From Maricaulis sp. (GTDB lineage: Bacteria; Pseudomonadota; Alphaproteobacteria; Caulobacterales; Maricaulaceae), in the NCBI RefSeq assembly GCF_017642925.1, contig NZ_JAEPOL010000004.1:1-64000 (forward strand): a DNA stretch of 64,000 bases, read 5' to 3'. Made by a program: the position numbers and the translations under genes. Shown here in pieces: positions 63,006 through 64,000 of this stretch. The stretch's first letter is position 1, and each line of letters begins with the position of its first letter. The notes below the pieces were generated by a model. The model saw nothing but the letters and a program-made list of their open reading frames with translations, searched no databases and was not told the DNA's origin.

Positions 63006-63635
63006 TCACGCTGTGCGCCGCAAGCCCGCCAGCAAGCCACCGACAGCGATCTGGCACACGCCGCACACGCGCTCGCGCCAGACAAGACCCGCCGGTCCGC
63101 GCACAAAGGCCCCGCCCGTCGCCCCCAACGCGGCATAGCCGGCCAGAATCGGCAGTTCAGTGCCGTGCATGATGGCCAGCATCAGAAGATAGTCGGAGCC
63201 GCCAGTCTGCCCCGGAATGATGAATTGCGGCAGCAGAGCGCCAAAGAACAGCACCGATTTGGGATTGCCCAGCTGCTTGACCAGGCCCTGGGTAAAGGCC
63301 GGTCCGGCCAGCTCCGCCACCGTTGCCGGCTGCGGCCGGGCTGCCACCTTGCGGGCATTGCGCAGGGTCGAGACCCCCAGCCAGACGAGGTAGGCCGCCC
63401 CCGCCCACTTGATCACCGTAAACAGCAGGGCCGAGCTGACGAGGACCGCCCCCAATCCGAAAACCGACAGCGCGAAATAGATCGTATTGCCCGCAAGCAC
63501 GCCGGCCGCCGTCGCCACGCCCGCCCAGAAACCGCGTGCCATGCCCTGGGTGGAAACCAGCAGCACGGCCGGCCCCGGGCTCAGCGACATGGCGATGTGC
63601 ATGCCCGTGAAGGCAAGGATGAGTTCGGGTGTCAT
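63006..63635 (-). CDS. LysE/RhtB family exporter
   Basis: 209 residues from the ATG at 63635, with GGAG seven bases upstream. Five or six membrane helices; the family start is SLSPGPAVLLVSTQGMARGF near residue 18, followed by WAGAAYLVWLGVSTLR and LGNPKSVLFFGALLPQFI. Members export amino acids such as lysine, homoserine or threonine; the substrate is not predictable. It starts opposite the next gene across about 245 bp. Confidence 0.9.
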   Translation of the reverse strand: MTPELILAFTGMHIAMSLSPGPAVLLVSTQGMARGFWAGVATAAGVLAGNTIYFALSVFGLGAVLVSSALLFTVIKWAGAAYLVWLGVSTLRNARKVAARPQPATVAELAGPAFTQGLVKQLGNPKSVLFFGALLPQFIIPGQTGGSDYLLMLAIMHGTELPILAGYAALGATGGAFVRGPAGLVWRERVCGVCQIAVGGLLAGLRRTA

Positions 63636-63880
63636 GCGGCGCTCCGGCACGGTGGAGCGTTTCACCTAGGGCAGGTGTCAGCGCCAGTACACGTCCCGAC
63701 CGGACCGGATGCCACAAACACGCCCGTCTGCATGCTACGGCAGCAGACCTGCCTCACCAGGAGGCAAGCCCGCTCGCCGGTTCGATTCGCCCCGGCGCGC
63801 GCACTGATATAGATTGGTTAACGAGAGTGGAAACGGGTGCATCGCCAGTGCTGCGGGGCATGGGGAAACCGGGGGAGTTC

Positions 63881-64000
63881 ATGTTCGATATTATTACCGG
63901 ACTCGGTGTGACCGGCTGGACCGGCATTGCCCTGATCTGCGCCTTGCTGGTCAGCCTGGCAGCCTGGCAGAACAGCCGTCATGCCGAGCGGGAAGACGAG
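63881..64000 (+). CDS. Start of a membrane protein (cut by right edge)
   Basis: 40 codons to the right edge from an ATG with GGGGGAG three bases upstream. The N-terminus has one helix (GIALICALLVSLAAWQ) and then a charged segment, NSRHAEREDE. This could be the anchor of a sensor kinase or a similar envelope protein, but nothing more can be said. A palindromic GGTTAACG lies near 63817, about 60 bases upstream. Confidence 0.65.
   Translation, partial: MFDIITGLGVTGWTGIALICALLVSLAAWQNSRHAEREDE

Noticed and set aside
1-64000. CRISPR arrays, IS elements, prophage genes, replication origin
   Set aside because: No regularly spaced repeats, transposases, phage proteins or DnaA-box clusters were seen.

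Overview
The window is GC-rich, almost fully coding chromosomal DNA. It looks like an alphaproteobacterium of the Maricaulis/Oceanicaulis (Hyphomonadaceae, Maricaulales) type. The reasons are a CpdR cell-cycle response regulator beside N-formylglutamate amidohydrolase, large TonB-dependent receptors, a DUF1194 pair, a MotA without MotB beside it, and palindromic repeats of a kind common in alphaproteobacteria. The taxonomic call is inference; there is no rRNA here. Very long antisense reading frames are a by-product of the high GC content and are not annotated.

Layout. (1) 1-5.6 kb: a coiled-coil sulfotransferase (cut by the left edge), a two-gene ABC polysaccharide exporter and two glycosyltransferases. 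(2) 5.5-20.8 kb: a type II secretion (T2SS) locus, gspE-F-G-H-J-K-L-M-(C-like)-D-O-I, read leftward. It is interleaved with two sulfotransferases, a glycosyltransferase and a methyltransferase, several joined by overlapping start/stop codons, and a second methyltransferase is inserted in the opposite orientation. (3) 21-22.4 kb: a large secreted protein with its own terminator, upstream of gspE. (4) 22.9-35 kb: a TPR-sulfotransferase heading a dTDP-L-rhamnose operon (rfbC-B-D), then sugar-nucleotide genes (phosphomannomutase/phosphoglucomutase, UDP-glucose dehydrogenase, glmM, galU, UDP-glucuronate 4-epimerase, kdsD). (5) 35.3-43.4 kb: housekeeping and mixed genes (gpmA, a shortened ribD, a pentapeptide-repeat protein, hsp20, a lipoprotein methyltransferase, hisN-like, an XRE regulator, N-formylglutamate amidohydrolase, cpdR). 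(6) 43.6-54 kb: a large TonB receptor, tRNA-Val(GAC), a fifth sulfotransferase, mrp, and a vitamin B12 uptake operon (btuB-F-C-D) behind a cobalamin riboswitch. (7) 54-64 kb: a WecG-type glycosyltransferase, mnmC, a hydrolase, motA, an MFS carrier, a lytic transglycosylase with two DUF1194 proteins, a LysE-type exporter, and the start of a membrane protein.

How the genes work together: sugar-nucleotide synthesis, glycosyltransferases, an ABC exporter and five sulfotransferases point to a sulfated, probably rhamnose- and uronate-containing surface glycan. Sulfotransferase and glycan genes sit inside the T2SS transcription unit, in places translationally coupled to gsp genes, which suggests that secretion and glycan decoration are linked in this lineage. 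The most unusual DNA-level features are a palindromic repeat inserted in frame in gspE and two tandem repeat pairs whose two helices covary perfectly.
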